From the NCBI RefSeq assembly GCF_004217545.1, contig NZ_SHKY01000001.1:496001-560000 (forward strand): DNA of 64,000 nt, written 5' to 3'. Below, one piece after another: positions 1 through 8,878 of this stretch. Source of the stretch: Krasilnikovia cinnamomea (lineage in GTDB: Bacteria; Actinomycetota; Actinomycetes; Mycobacteriales; Micromonosporaceae). Every line of letters begins with the position of its first letter. Positions within the stretch are counted from its first letter, which is position 1. Both the position numbers and the translations under genes were made by a program. Under the pieces are notes generated by a model, which made no database searches, was not told the DNA's origin, and saw nothing but the letters and a program-made list of their open reading frames with translations.

Positions 1-2
1 GC

Positions 3-1193
3 TTCCAGGTCAGTGTGCAGCGGGTGCTGGGCGGCCTGCTGGTCTGGTGGCAGCGGATCGACGAGCACCGTCGCCGGCTGGAGAGCACGGAGCTGCTCGG
101 CAGTCTCGGCTGGGCGGAGTACGACCTGACCACCGGCCGCTCCGAGTGGTCCCCGGGGATGTACCGGATCTTTCAGCGCGACCCCGCCGACGGCCCCCTG
201 CCCCGCACCGAGCAGGCTGCCGCGGTCCTGCCCGAGGACCGCGGGATCGCCGAGGCAGCCTGGCAGACCCTGGACGTCGGGGCCGCCTCGGACGTCACCG
301 TCCGGTTCCGGATCGGCGACGCGGTCAAGCACCTGCGGATCCTGTCCAACCTGGCGCGGGACGCCGCCGGCCAGCAGGTGAAGATCTACGCAGTGGTACA
401 GGACGTGACTGCCCGGGTCGCCTCCCGCACCGAGATCGAGCGGCTCAGCGACCAGGTCCGGGTCCGGGAGCTGACCGCGATCGCCGAACACCGGCTGGCC
501 CGGCAACTGCAGCAGATGATCCAACCGGTGCCCGCCGGCCCGTTCGAACTGGACGGCATGGCGGCGATGGTCAGTTACCTGCCGGCGGAGAGCGCCGTGC
601 AGGTGGGCGGCGACTGGTACTACGCGCAGACGCTGCCGGACGGACGGGTCGCCCTCGCCGTCGGCGACGTCGCCGGGCATGGCCTGGAGGCCGCCAGCGG
701 CATGGCCCATCTGCGATTCGCCCTGGTCGCGTGGCTGTCAGTGGGCATCCGCGACCCGGGCCTGCTGTTGCACCACCTGAACCTCCTCTGCGTCCAGCTG
801 GGCATCACCGGCACCGCGGTGATCGGCGTCTACGACCCCAGTACCCGGCTGCTGCCCTGGGCCCGGGCCGGCCACATGGCTCCGCTGCTCGGCCGCGACG
901 GGCACAACATCGAACTCCAGCGGCCGCCCGGCCTGCTGCTGGGCGCCGAGACCGAGATCGACTTCCCGGTCGCCACCACCCAGTTGCACCCCGGCGACCT
1001 GATCCTCTTCTACACCGACGGGCTGATGGAGCGCCGCGGCGACGTCGCTCAGCGCGCCGCCGAGGTACGCGCCCACCTGAGCTCGGTCTCCGCCGAGCCG
1101 GGGATGGATCCGCTGCCCCGCATCCACCGGCTGCTGCATGCGCCGAGCCCCGACGACGACACCTGCACCCTGGCCGTACTCGTCGACAAGTGA
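3..1193 (+). CDS. PAS / PP2C-type (SpoIIE) serine phosphatase, 5' end outside window
   Basis: The frame is open to the left edge, so the N-terminus is cut off by the window; a GTG at 15 could start it but lies inside what looks like continuing coding sequence. A PAS-like region (about residues 30-135) is followed by a SpoIIE/PP2C phosphatase domain. Its metal-binding aspartates are in GGDWYY and AVGDVAGHG, with a late one near SPDDDTC. Such proteins dephosphorylate STAS anti-anti-sigma factors. The next two genes, convergent with it, encode an anti-sigma-type kinase and a STAS protein, so the three probably form one partner-switching module that controls an alternative sigma factor not present here. 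The family call is secure; the upstream sensor domains are unseen. Confidence 0.9.
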   Translation, partial: FQVSVQRVLGGLLVWWQRIDEHRRRLESTELLGSLGWAEYDLTTGRSEWSPGMYRIFQRDPADGPLPRTEQAAAVLPEDRGIAEAAWQTLDVGAASDVTVRFRIGDAVKHLRILSNLARDAAGQQVKIYAVVQDVTARVASRTEIERLSDQVRVRELTAIAEHRLARQLQQMIQPVPAGPFELDGMAAMVSYLPAESAVQVGGDWYYAQTLPDGRVALAVGDVAGHGLEAASGMAHLRFALVAWLSVGIRDPGLLLHHLNLLCVQLGITGTAVIGVYDPSTRLLPWARAGHMAPLLGRDGHNIELQRPPGLLLGAETEIDFPVATTQLHPGDLILFYTDGLMERRGDVAQRAAEVRAHLSSVSAEPGMDPLPRIHRLLHAPSPDDDTCTLAVLVDK

Positions 1194-1199
1194 AGCCGG

Positions 1200-1586
1200 T
1201 CAGAGTCTGAGGCAGAGCCGGACCAGCGTGCCGCCCGGCACCGCGAGCGTCTGGACCGAGTCGCAGATTCGCTCCACGATGGCCAGGCCCCGCCCACGGA
1301 ACGCCTCGGCGGACGGCATCGCCCGGCCGAACGCCCGCGGACCGCCGCCGTCGACCACATCACAGAACAGGTGGCCGTTGTCGGCCCAGATTTGGATGTG
1401 CCCGCCGCCGCCCGAGTGCTGCAGGGTATTGGTGGTCAGTTCGCTGACCGCGATAGTGAGCAGGTCGATCCGCTCGGCCGCCATACCCAGCGCCCGGGCC
1501 CGCTCGGAGACGAAAACGCGGACCGAACGCAGGTCGTCGGGCTCCGAGTACGTCATGCCCGCGGCGTCAACCGGCTGCTCAGGCAT
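1200..1586 (-). CDS. Anti-sigma-factor-type ATP-binding (HATPase_c_2) kinase
   Basis: This 128-residue protein is a single GHKL ATPase domain of the RsbW/SpoIIAB type. The N box reads ELTTNTLQHS, the G1 box DGGGP and the G2 box RGRGLAIV. Family members bind a sigma factor or phosphorylate a STAS antagonist on serine. Its start overlaps the end of the STAS gene by 8 nt, so the two are translationally coupled, with the STAS protein made first. It ends 6 nt from the convergent phosphatase gene. The kinase-antagonist-phosphatase grouping is the classic partner-switching set; the target sigma factor cannot be inferred. Confidence 0.9.
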   Translation of the reverse strand: MPEQPVDAAGMTYSEPDDLRSVRVFVSERARALGMAAERIDLLTIAVSELTTNTLQHSGGGGHIQIWADNGHLFCDVVDGGGPRAFGRAMPSAEAFRGRGLAIVERICDSVQTLAVPGGTLVRLCLRL

Positions 1587-1908
1587 GGCGATGCCCTTCG
1601 GCCGGGGCCCGCAGCAGCGCGTCCAGCCCGGTCAGCTCAAGTACCGCGGCGACCGCTCCCCCTGCGTTGACGACAAAAAGCCGACCGTTCCGGCCGCGCG
1701 CCGCATGATGGGCGGTCACCAGGGCGTGCACGCCCGTGGAGTCGAAGAAGCTGACCTCCGCCACATCGACGAACACCGCCTTCTCGCGGCTTACCGCGTC
1801 CAGCAGCACGTGGGTCAACTGGTCGCGGGCCGTAAGGTCGCAGTCGCCGCTCAGGACCACCGTGACCCGACCCTCCCCGGCGGCCGTCCTCGCTTCGAAA
1901 CTCGCCAT
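1579..1908 (-). CDS. STAS-domain anti-anti-sigma factor
   Basis: This protein of about 109 residues is one STAS domain. The phosphorylatable serine lies in the conserved segment SFFDSTGVHAL, where DST is the family hallmark. In partner switching the unphosphorylated form captures the anti-sigma kinase. I chose the ATG at 1908 because an AGGAAGG ribosome-binding sequence lies about 12 nt upstream; a GTG at 1920 would sit directly against that motif. The gene precedes and overlaps the kinase gene, which supports a joint function. Confidence 0.88.
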   Translation of the reverse strand: MASFEARTAAGEGRVTVVLSGDCDLTARDQLTHVLLDAVSREKAVFVDVAEVSFFDSTGVHALVTAHHAARGRNGRLFVVNAGGAVAAVLELTGLDALLRAPAEGHRHA

Positions 1909-2221
1909 GGACCGCCGCACCTTCCTACCCAGGAACAGCCTGCCAGCCCATCATGTCATCCGGCGTTGCGAGGAGTCGCCGAGACCAACGCCTCAGCGGC
2001 TCCGCCGCGACCCTGGCGGCGTGGCCGCCGACCCGGCGCGTCGCTGTTCGGTGGGTTCTGGGCCGTTCATGAGGCTTGGTACGGCGTCGATCACGCGCAG
2101 CCATGGCCTCGCCACCATCGTGGATGATTCTCACGGCCCCGCGAGAACGTGATTGGTGGAGGACGGCGCTGGGTATCTGCCGACCGCGCTCGGAGACACC
2201 GCAGCGAGAACGGAGCTAACC
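1909..2221. other. Intergenic region, divergent leader
   Basis: About 310 bases lie between the divergent STAS gene and the small membrane-protein gene. Promoters for both directions should be here. I see no convincing gene, repeat or strong hairpin. Confidence 0.4.
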
Positions 2222-2377
2222 ATGCTGATCCTCGGCCTCATTCTCCTGTTGCTCGGCATATTCCTGCATGTATCGATCCTGTACACGATCGGCATCATCC
2301 TGCTGATCGTCGGTGCCGTGTTCTGGATCCTGGGCGCGGTCGGTCGCCCGATCGGCGGTCGCAGATACTGGTATTGA
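2222..2377 (+). CDS. Small hydrophobic membrane protein (DUF6131-like)
   Basis: A 51-residue protein made of two closely spaced hydrophobic helices and a short tail ending in GRPIGGRRYWY. The ATG at 2222 is preceded by GGAG at a good distance; the frame extends further upstream, but that part is not hydrophobic or conserved-looking. Very small two-helix proteins of this pattern are common in actinobacteria and have no known function. A strong terminator follows within 50 bases, so it is probably a single-gene transcript. Confidence 0.75.
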   Translation: MLILGLILLLLGIFLHVSILYTIGIILLIVGAVFWILGAVGRPIGGRRYWY

Positions 2378-2424
2378 TCGCCCGCCACGGGCCCGTCTCG
2401 TCGTACGTGATCCCGTGTCCCCTC

Positions 2425-2465
2425 GGCGCAGGGGCGCCCGCCGAACCGGTGGGCGCCCCTGCGCC
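2425..2465 (+). terminator. Strong hairpin, probable intrinsic terminator
   Basis: A perfect 15-bp inverted repeat (GGCGCAGGGGCGCCC at 2425-2439, its complement at 2451-2465) encloses an 11-base loop. It follows the small membrane-protein gene and could also serve the convergent TetM-like gene. There is no U tract, as usual in high-GC actinobacteria. Confidence 0.75.
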
Positions 2466-2549
2466 GTGCTGGCCGAGCGTCACCCCTCGAGGCGGGCCCG
2501 CCTGCCTCCCAGCCTCCGACCTACCCAGCCTCGCGCCACCGTTCGACAC

Positions 2550-4505
2550 CTATCGCGGTACGGCACGAAACCACCCTTCCCGGTCGCCGGGGTCGGGTCC
2601 GCGCCGGGGCAGCACCGGCGGGTCCTCGCCGGTGACCGGCGCGTAGTGGTCGAAGTGCGTGGTCAGAACGGCCTCGCCACCGGTGAGGTCTGGAAGCGCC
2701 GCGACGACCTGCGGTACCCGCGACGACGGCAGCGCGCCGCTCACTTCGAGATACCCGCCAGCGGCCGAAGTGTCGTGGACGACCGCTCCGAGCCGGCCGA
2801 GTAGCCCCATCACCGCGTCCACCGTGTGGTGCGCGAGGTTGACGTCGAACCGTTCGATCGGCTCGCACACCCGGGTGCCGGCCTCGCGGAGCGCCGCGGT
2901 CACCACGACCGGGGCGAGGTTGCGGAAGTCCGCCGCCACACTCGAAATCGACTTGTCGAACTTCTGGTGCGGCTTGCTCTGTCGCGGCCAGTACTGCGAG
3001 GACGTCATGGTGACCGTGCAGTCGGTGACCGGCCAGCCGTGGCGGCCGTGGCGGAGAGCGGCCCGCACACCCTGCTCCGTGGCCGCGATGAACGCCGGTG
3101 GCAGCCGGCCCGGTTCGATCCCCGGACGGAACTCGATCCCGTGTCCCACCTCGGCGGCGTCGATGCGCAACCCGAGCCCGGCCAGGTACGGGTTCCCGCG
3201 CTCCTTGACCCGGTCCTCGGCTGCTCCGGTGCCGACGACCCGTTCGATACAGGCCGTCAGGGTGCTCGAGAATCTGACCCGGACGCCGTACCGGTCCTCC
3301 AGAAGTGCGGCCACCACCTCCTTCTGGACCTCGCCGTGCAGGCGGATCACCGCCTGCGCCTGCTGCTCGTCGAGCCGCAGATCCACCAGGGGATCCTCGT
3401 CGGCCAACTCGGCGAGACCGGCGAACATCGTCAGCCGCTGCGCCGGGTCGACGGGCTCGACAAGCGCCTGCCGGGTCGGCGGCGGGAACCGGTACGCGTT
3501 CCGCCGGGGCGGGCTCCCGACGTGCTGGCCGATCCGGGCCGACAGGCCGCGGACCGCCGCGATCTGGCCGGCGGACGCCGACGGGCGCACCACAACACCG
3601 GCGGGCTCGCTGACGGCGATCTGGGTCACCGCCTGCGGCCGGGCCCCGGCGACCTGCACCCGGTCCCGTACGCGCAAACTCCCCGACCACAACCGCAGCC
3701 AGGCCCGCCGGCCCTTGTCGTCCCGATCGACGGCGAAGACCGTACCCGCCAGCGGGCCGTCCCGCTCGTCGCAGCGCGGCAGCAGGTGGGTCAGGATGTG
3801 GCGCAGGTGCGGCACTCCGGCTCCGGTGATCGCCGAGCCGCACGCCACCGGGCTGAGCGCGGCGCCGCGTACCGCGTGCCGCATCGCGATCCGTACGTCA
3901 CGGATGCGTGCCCGTTCGCCCGCCAGCCACCGGGCCGCCACCGCGTCGTCGACCTCCGCCACCGCCTCCACGACCGATTCGGAGTCGAGGCCGATGGCCC
4001 GCACCCGGGCGTCTCGCTCGCCCGGAGAGGTGACTGTGGTGAGCATGACCACTTGCGCCGCGAGCCGCTGGCGTACCTGGGAAAGGACCCGGTCGACGTC
4101 GGCGCCGCGGCGGTCCACCTTGTTGAGGAAGAACACCGTCGGCACGCCGACGCGGCGCAGCGCCCGCCAGATCGCGACGGTCTGCGGCTGGACGCCCTCC
4201 ACGCTCGACACCACGAGTACGGCGGCGTCCAGCACGGCCAGGGACCGCTCGACCTCCGCGATGAAGTCGGGGTGACCCGGCGTGTCCAGCAGGTTGATGC
4301 TCAGATCGCCGAGCCTGATCGACGTGACGGCCGCCCGGATGGTGATGCCGCGCCGACGCTCCAGCTCCATCGAGTCGGTCCGCGTCGTTCCGGCGTCCAC
4401 GCTTCCGGGCCGGGACACGGCCCCGGCCTCGTACAGCAGGCGCTCGGTCAGGCTGGTCTTTCCGGCGTCAACATGGGCGACGATTCCGAGGTTCACCAAG
4501 GACAA
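2550..4505 (-). CDS. TetM/OtrA-like ribosomal protection GTPase
   Basis: This 651-residue translation-factor GTPase resembles EF-G and the tetracycline ribosomal protection proteins, which evict tetracycline from the ribosome. GTPase motifs are HVDAGKTS (G1), DTPGHPDF (G3) and NKVD (G4), followed by domain II and EF-G domain IV/V-like sequence to the C-terminus. The TTG at 4505 is preferred because GGAG stands 7 nt before it; the frame stays open to a TTG at 4532. Family length is about 640-660, so it is complete. Related genes are widespread in actinomycete chromosomes, often as self-protection or intrinsic resistance. No tetracycline biosynthesis genes are near, so the phenotype is inferred from family only. 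Confidence 0.85.
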   Translation of the reverse strand: MSLVNLGIVAHVDAGKTSLTERLLYEAGAVSRPGSVDAGTTRTDSMELERRRGITIRAAVTSIRLGDLSINLLDTPGHPDFIAEVERSLAVLDAAVLVVSSVEGVQPQTVAIWRALRRVGVPTVFFLNKVDRRGADVDRVLSQVRQRLAAQVVMLTTVTSPGERDARVRAIGLDSESVVEAVAEVDDAVAARWLAGERARIRDVRIAMRHAVRGAALSPVACGSAITGAGVPHLRHILTHLLPRCDERDGPLAGTVFAVDRDDKGRRAWLRLWSGSLRVRDRVQVAGARPQAVTQIAVSEPAGVVVRPSASAGQIAAVRGLSARIGQHVGSPPRRNAYRFPPPTRQALVEPVDPAQRLTMFAGLAELADEDPLVDLRLDEQQAQAVIRLHGEVQKEVVAALLEDRYGVRVRFSSTLTACIERVVGTGAAEDRVKERGNPYLAGLGLRIDAAEVGHGIEFRPGIEPGRLPPAFIAATEQGVRAALRHGRHGWPVTDCTVTMTSSQYWPRQSKPHQKFDKSISSVAADFRNLAPVVVTAALREAGTRVCEPIERFDVNLAHHTVDAVMGLLGRLGAVVHDTSAAGGYLEVSGALPSSRVPQVVAALPDLTGGEAVLTTHFDHYAPVTGEDPPVLPRRGPDPGDREGWFRAVPR

Positions 4506-4755
4506 GGCGCAACTCCACGGTAGGACGGTCAAAGGTCCGGAGCGTGGAAGTCGCTCGCATTGTCACTCCTCGTCGTGGTCGGTGTGGCCATGCGGCCCGC
4601 CGGCGATCCATCGGCGCAGGCGATCCCCAGGTTCACACGGTCGTTGCGACAGCCGCGACCGAATTTCTCGCCCAGGCGGCGTCGCCCGGCCAGGCCTTGT
4701 CCCGGGACCGATCCCGTTCTGACGCGGCTGTCCCGGTGCCCCGGGGCCGCGTCGG

Positions 4756-5463
4756 TCAGCTGAGTTCCGCTGTCAGAACCGCCGGGACGTTCACCGCCGG
4801 TCCGGTCAGGTCGTAGGCCGCCCGGACCGCCGCGGTGACCACCGGAACCGTCACGCCGGGCACGACGTCCTCGACAGCGCCGACGGTGGCCGGCTCGAAG
4901 TCGTAGCCGAGTTCGCGGTAGGCGGCGGTCAGCACCTCGCGGAGACGGTCCGAGCCGGCGACCTGGATGACCGTGCTGAACAGCCAGCCGTCACGGGTCA
5001 CCCGCTGCGCCGAGCCGACGATCTTCATCCCGCCGGCGTTGATGCTGTACTCGCCGGGGCAGTACTCGCCGGCGACCGGGCCGATCCGCGCGTCGACGCC
5101 GAGCCGCACCAGCAGCGCGGCATGCAGCGCCGCGAATCGCTGGAACCGCTCGACCGGCTCGGGGGACGCCTGCTCGGCCCGGCACACGTGATCGACGACC
5201 ACGCTGCCCCGGTGGTAGGCGGCGAGGCTGCCACCCTGCGGGCGGACGACCGGCGCGAAACCGAGGCGGTGTACCGCTTCGGCCGCCCCCGGATAACCCG
5301 GCCGCAGCGTGTCGCGGCGGCTGAACGCCGCGGTCGGCTCCGGCGAATACACCCGCAGGATGTCGCGGGCCTCCCCCAGGCCGCGCCGCAGCAGCAGCGG
5401 CCCGAGCGCCACATCGTGCGCCGGGCCGCCCGCCAACTCCTCGTCGAGGAGTACCGCCGTCAC
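4756..5463 (-). CDS. Lipoate/biotin protein ligase family (LplA-like)
   Basis: This 235-residue protein has the BPL/LplA/LipB fold signatures RPQGGSLAAYHRG and GEYSINAGGMKIVGSAQRV, the second carrying the catalytic-lysine region. The family attaches or transfers lipoyl groups to E2 lipoyl domains. Its GTG start overlaps the E2 stop codon by 4 nt (GTGA), making it the last gene of the branched-chain dehydrogenase operon. That position strongly suggests that it lipoylates, or processes lipoyl or octanoyl groups for, the E2 protein encoded just upstream. Whether it uses free lipoate or an acyl-carrier substrate cannot be read from sequence alone. Confidence 0.85.
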   Translation of the reverse strand: MTAVLLDEELAGGPAHDVALGPLLLRRGLGEARDILRVYSPEPTAAFSRRDTLRPGYPGAAEAVHRLGFAPVVRPQGGSLAAYHRGSVVVDHVCRAEQASPEPVERFQRFAALHAALLVRLGVDARIGPVAGEYCPGEYSINAGGMKIVGSAQRVTRDGWLFSTVIQVAGSDRLREVLTAAYRELGYDFEPATVGAVEDVVPGVTVPVVTAAVRAAYDLTGPAVNVPAVLTAELS

Positions 5464-6755
5464 AGCCGGGCGATCGCCGAGGCCGGGTTCTCGATCGCGT
5501 CGGCGACGCTGCGCATGAAACCGGCCGCCACCCCGCCGTCACACACACGGTGATCGAACACGAAGCTCATCTGCGTGATCTTACGGACGCGGACCTGCCC
5601 GTCGACCACCCACGGCCGATCCAGGATGCGGCCGAAGCCCAGGATCGCCACCTGCGGATAGTTGATGATCGCGGCACTGCCGTCGACCCCGAAGCCGCCG
5701 TAGTTGTTGAGCGTGAACGTGCCCGCGGACAGTTCCTGCGCGGTGGCGCGTCCCTCACGGGCGGTGGCGGTGAGCCGCCGGATCTCCTCGCCGAGCCGCG
5801 TGGTGGTCATCGCGTCCGCACCGATCACGGCCGGCACGACCAGTCCCCGGTCGCCTTGCACCGCGATGCCGAGGTTGATCCGGTCGTACTCGACGATCTC
5901 CTGCCGCTCGGCGTCGAACCGGGCGTTGAGCACCGGGAACTCGCGCAGCCCCGCGACCACGAACCGCGCGATGTAGGCGAGCAGCCCCGGGCCTGCCGGG
6001 TTGCTCTCGCGCAGCTCCCACAGCTCGGTCGCGTCCACGTCGACCCACACGGTGGCCTCGGGGATCTCGGCGCGGCTGCGGGTCAGCGCGGCCGTCGCGG
6101 CTTTGCGGAACCCGTTGAGCGGAGTACGCCGCTCCCCCGCGCCCGGCGCAGGCGACACCGCCGACCCGCCCGACGCAGCCGATGCGGCCGACAGGGGCGG
6201 CGCAACCGACGGCGATGCGGCGGGAGCGGATCCAGCGACGGCGCGCTCGACGTCCGCCCGCAGGATCACACCGCCAGGGCCGGTCGGTTCGACCGTACGC
6301 AGATCGATGCCGTTGCTGCGGGCCAGGTTGCGGACCAGCGGCGAGATGACCTTCGGCACCCGCTGCGGTCCGGGGCCCGGATGGGCGACAGCCGCGGTGC
6401 GGGCGCGCGGGCGGCGGCGCCGGGTCGTGGTCGCGCCACCGGAGGTGCCGTACCCGATGAGGACGTTGCCGGAGCCGGCCTTCTCCTCCTCGCGGTAGGC
6501 CGCGGCGGCCGGTTCCAGCGCCTCGACGGTGATCAGCGGCTCGCCGACCGCGAGGGTGGTGCCCGCCGCCGCGTGCAGGGTCGCGACCCGGCCCGCGTAC
6601 GGCGACGGCACCTCGACCACCGACTTGGCGGTCTCCACCTCGGCGATGCTCTGGTCCACGACCACCTCGTCGCCCTCGGCCACGAGCCACTGCACGATCT
6701 CCGCCTCGGTGAGCCCTTCGCCGAGGTCGGGCAGGCGGAATGTCTGGGCGGCCAT
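5460..6755 (-). CDS. bkdC: Branched-chain 2-oxoacid dehydrogenase E2 (lipoyl acyltransferase)
   Basis: A 431-residue E2 subunit. The N-terminal lipoyl domain carries the modifiable lysine in ETAKSVVEV (K44). A peripheral-subunit-binding domain lies near residues 135-170, followed by an Ala/Pro/Ser/Gly-rich linker and the catalytic acyltransferase domain with HRVCDGG near the C-terminus (H402, D406). The ATG at 6755 overlaps the E1-beta stop by one base; the frame is open further upstream but that extension is only E1-beta shadow. It transfers branched-chain acyl groups to CoA, giving isobutyryl-, isovaleryl- and 2-methylbutyryl-CoA for catabolism and for branched fatty-acid or polyketide priming. 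No E3 gene is adjacent, so E3 must be supplied elsewhere. Confidence 0.92.
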   Translation of the reverse strand: MAAQTFRLPDLGEGLTEAEIVQWLVAEGDEVVVDQSIAEVETAKSVVEVPSPYAGRVATLHAAAGTTLAVGEPLITVEALEPAAAAYREEEKAGSGNVLIGYGTSGGATTTRRRRPRARTAAVAHPGPGPQRVPKVISPLVRNLARSNGIDLRTVEPTGPGGVILRADVERAVAGSAPAASPSVAPPLSAASAASGGSAVSPAPGAGERRTPLNGFRKAATAALTRSRAEIPEATVWVDVDATELWELRESNPAGPGLLAYIARFVVAGLREFPVLNARFDAERQEIVEYDRINLGIAVQGDRGLVVPAVIGADAMTTTRLGEEIRRLTATAREGRATAQELSAGTFTLNNYGGFGVDGSAAIINYPQVAILGFGRILDRPWVVDGQVRVRKITQMSFVFDHRVCDGGVAAGFMRSVADAIENPASAIARL

Positions 6756-7771
6756 CACTGCTCCCACTGCAGGTCGTCGACGGCGTCGAGCACCCGGTCC
6801 ACGCCGGGCAGCTGGAAGTGCTCCAGTTTCGGCGGCGGGTACGGGATGTCGAAGCCGGCGACCCGGCGGATCGGCGCGGCCAGGGAGTGGAAGCACCGCT
6901 CGGTGACCCGGGCGACGATCTCCGAGGAGACGCTGGCGAACCCGGCCGCCTCGGCGACCACCACCGCACGGCCCGTGGAACGCACGGCGGCGCAGACGGT
7001 CTCGTCGTCGAAAGGCACGATCGAACGCAGGTCGACGACCTGCAGGCTGCGGCCCTCCCGGGCGGCGATCTCGGCGGCCTCCAGCGCGACCGGCACAGCC
7101 GGACCGTACGCGATCAGCGTGGCGTCGGTGCCCTGGCGGCGCACCACCGCCGTGCCGATGCCAGGCGCCCGGACCGGGAGTTCGACCTCCTGCTTGCTCC
7201 AGTACAGCTTCTTGGGCTCCAGGAACACGACCGGGTCCGGGGATGCGATCGCCTCGCGCAGCAGCGCGTACGCGTCGGCCGGGGTGGCCGGTGCGACGAC
7301 GTGCAACCCGGGCGTGTGCGCCCAGTACGACTCGGAGGAGTCGCAGTGGTGCTCGACGCCGCCGATGCCGCCGGCGTAGGGCACCCGGATCACCATCGGC
7401 AGCGCGACCCGGCCGCGGGTGCGGTTACGCATCTTGGCGACGTGGCTGACGATCTGCTCGAACGCCGGGTAGGCGAACGCGTCGAACTGCATCTCCACGA
7501 CCGGGCGCATGCCGTTCATCGCCATGCCGACGGCCATGCCGACGATCCCCGACTCGGCCAGCGGCGTGTCGAAGCAGCGCGTCTCGCCGAACTCGGCGGT
7601 CAGCCCGTCGGTGATCCGGAAGACGCCGCCGAGCGCGCCGACGTCCTCGCCGAACATCACCACGGTCGGGTCGGCGGCCATCGCGTCGCGCAGCGCCTGG
7701 TTGAGTGCCTGCGCCATCGACAGGGTGCGGACCTCGGTCTTCGGTACGGGCCTGGCGTCGAGAACCGTCAT
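6755..7771 (-). CDS. bkdB: Branched-chain 2-oxoacid dehydrogenase E1 beta
   Basis: A 338-residue transketolase-like beta subunit, beginning MTVLDARPVPKTEV. It shows the pyrimidine-binding region FGEDVGALGGVFR, the PYAGGIGGVEHHCDSSES segment typical of E1-beta, and the C-terminal transketolase domain. With E1-alpha it forms the thiamin-diphosphate-dependent decarboxylase. Start and stop each overlap a neighbour in the form TGATG, so alpha, beta and E2 are translated as a coupled unit with fixed stoichiometry. Length matches the family. Confidence 0.92.
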   Translation of the reverse strand: MTVLDARPVPKTEVRTLSMAQALNQALRDAMAADPTVVMFGEDVGALGGVFRITDGLTAEFGETRCFDTPLAESGIVGMAVGMAMNGMRPVVEMQFDAFAYPAFEQIVSHVAKMRNRTRGRVALPMVIRVPYAGGIGGVEHHCDSSESYWAHTPGLHVVAPATPADAYALLREAIASPDPVVFLEPKKLYWSKQEVELPVRAPGIGTAVVRRQGTDATLIAYGPAVPVALEAAEIAAREGRSLQVVDLRSIVPFDDETVCAAVRSTGRAVVVAEAAGFASVSSEIVARVTERCFHSLAAPIRRVAGFDIPYPPPKLEHFQLPGVDRVLDAVDDLQWEQ

Positions 7772-8859
7772 CAGTGCGCTCCCTCTCGGCTCAGCTCGTC
7801 GGCCACCAGCGCCGCCTGCTCCTTGAGCTGCGGGGTCGGGCTCGCGTACACGTACTCGAAAAGGTCGTCGGGGTTGGGGGTGATGTCGGCGTTGAGGCCG
7901 TCGCGCAGGTGCGCGGCCACCCGCTCGGCGTCGGCCGTGAAGCGGGCGTCGACGTCGTCGGTGAGCAGCCCCCGCTCCCGCAGGTGGGTCCGCAGCCGGG
8001 TGATCGGATCGCGGTGCACCCACGCTTCGACGTCGGCGTCGTCGCGGTAGCGGGTCGCGTCATCGGCGTTGGTGTGCGCCTGCATCCGGTACGTGTGCGC
8101 CTCGATCAGCTGCGGGCCCTCGCCCGCGCGGGCCCGGTCGACGGCCGCGCCGAGCACCGAGAGCAGCGCGGCCATGTCGTTGCCGTCGACGCGCTCACCG
8201 GCGATGCCGTAGCCGATGCCCTTGTGCGCCAGTGACGGCGCCGCCGACTGCCGCGACAGCGGGACGCTGATGGCGTACTCGTTGTTCTGCACGAAGAAGA
8301 CGACCGGGGCCTTGAAGACCGCGGCGAAGTTCAGTGCCTCGTGGAAGTCGCCCTCGCTGGTGCCGCCGTCGCCGCACATCGCCATGACGACGGTCGGTTC
8401 GCCGCGCAGGCGGGCCGCGTGGGCGACGCCGACGGCGTGTGGCAGCTGGGTGGCCAGCGGTGTCGCATGCGGAGCGACGTGGTGCTGGTAGGGGTCGTAG
8501 CCGCAGTGCCAGTCGCCCTTGAGCAGGCTCAGCGCCTCGACCGGGTCGACGCCTTTGACCACGGCCGCGACGGTGTCCCGGTAGGTCGGGAACAACCAGT
8601 CGTCGGCGGTGAGGACCTGCGCGGCCGCGACCTGACAGGCCTCCTGGCCGTGCGAGGACGGGTAGACGGCCAGGCGGCCCTGCCGGACCAGCGCGTACGC
8701 CTGGTCGTTGAGCCGGCGGGCGGTGATCAGAGCCCCGAGCGACCGGATCAGGTCCGCGTCGTCCGGGACGGGGTACGAGCTCTCGACCGGCCGCCCCTGT
8801 GCATCGATCAGGGTGACCGGGTCCGCGGACGGCAACAGCCGACGGGGGTCAGATGTCAT
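7771..8859 (-). CDS. bkdA: Branched-chain 2-oxoacid dehydrogenase E1 alpha
   Basis: A 362-residue thiamin-diphosphate-binding alpha subunit. The cofactor motif runs from GDGGTSEGDFHE to QNN around residues 160-190. The conserved YRMQAHTNADD phosphorylation-loop-like segment is present. I chose the ATG at 8859 (MTSDPRRLLP); the frame remains open to 8895 but that extension covers promoter-like DNA. It is the first gene of the bkd-lplA operon, transcribed away from an Lrp/AsnC regulator, which is the standard arrangement for BkdR control. Confidence 0.92.
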   Translation of the reverse strand: MTSDPRRLLPSADPVTLIDAQGRPVESSYPVPDDADLIRSLGALITARRLNDQAYALVRQGRLAVYPSSHGQEACQVAAAQVLTADDWLFPTYRDTVAAVVKGVDPVEALSLLKGDWHCGYDPYQHHVAPHATPLATQLPHAVGVAHAARLRGEPTVVMAMCGDGGTSEGDFHEALNFAAVFKAPVVFFVQNNEYAISVPLSRQSAAPSLAHKGIGYGIAGERVDGNDMAALLSVLGAAVDRARAGEGPQLIEAHTYRMQAHTNADDATRYRDDADVEAWVHRDPITRLRTHLRERGLLTDDVDARFTADAERVAAHLRDGLNADITPNPDDLFEYVYASPTPQLKEQAALVADELSREGAH

Positions 8860-8878
8860 GGGCAAATTGTGTGACCAT

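Noticed and set aside
2550..4505. Housekeeping elongation factor G
   Set aside because: The N-terminal VNLGIVAHVDAGKTSLTERL pattern and length of about 650 fit tetracycline-protection proteins better than the roughly 700-residue EF-G, and no ribosomal-protein genes flank it.
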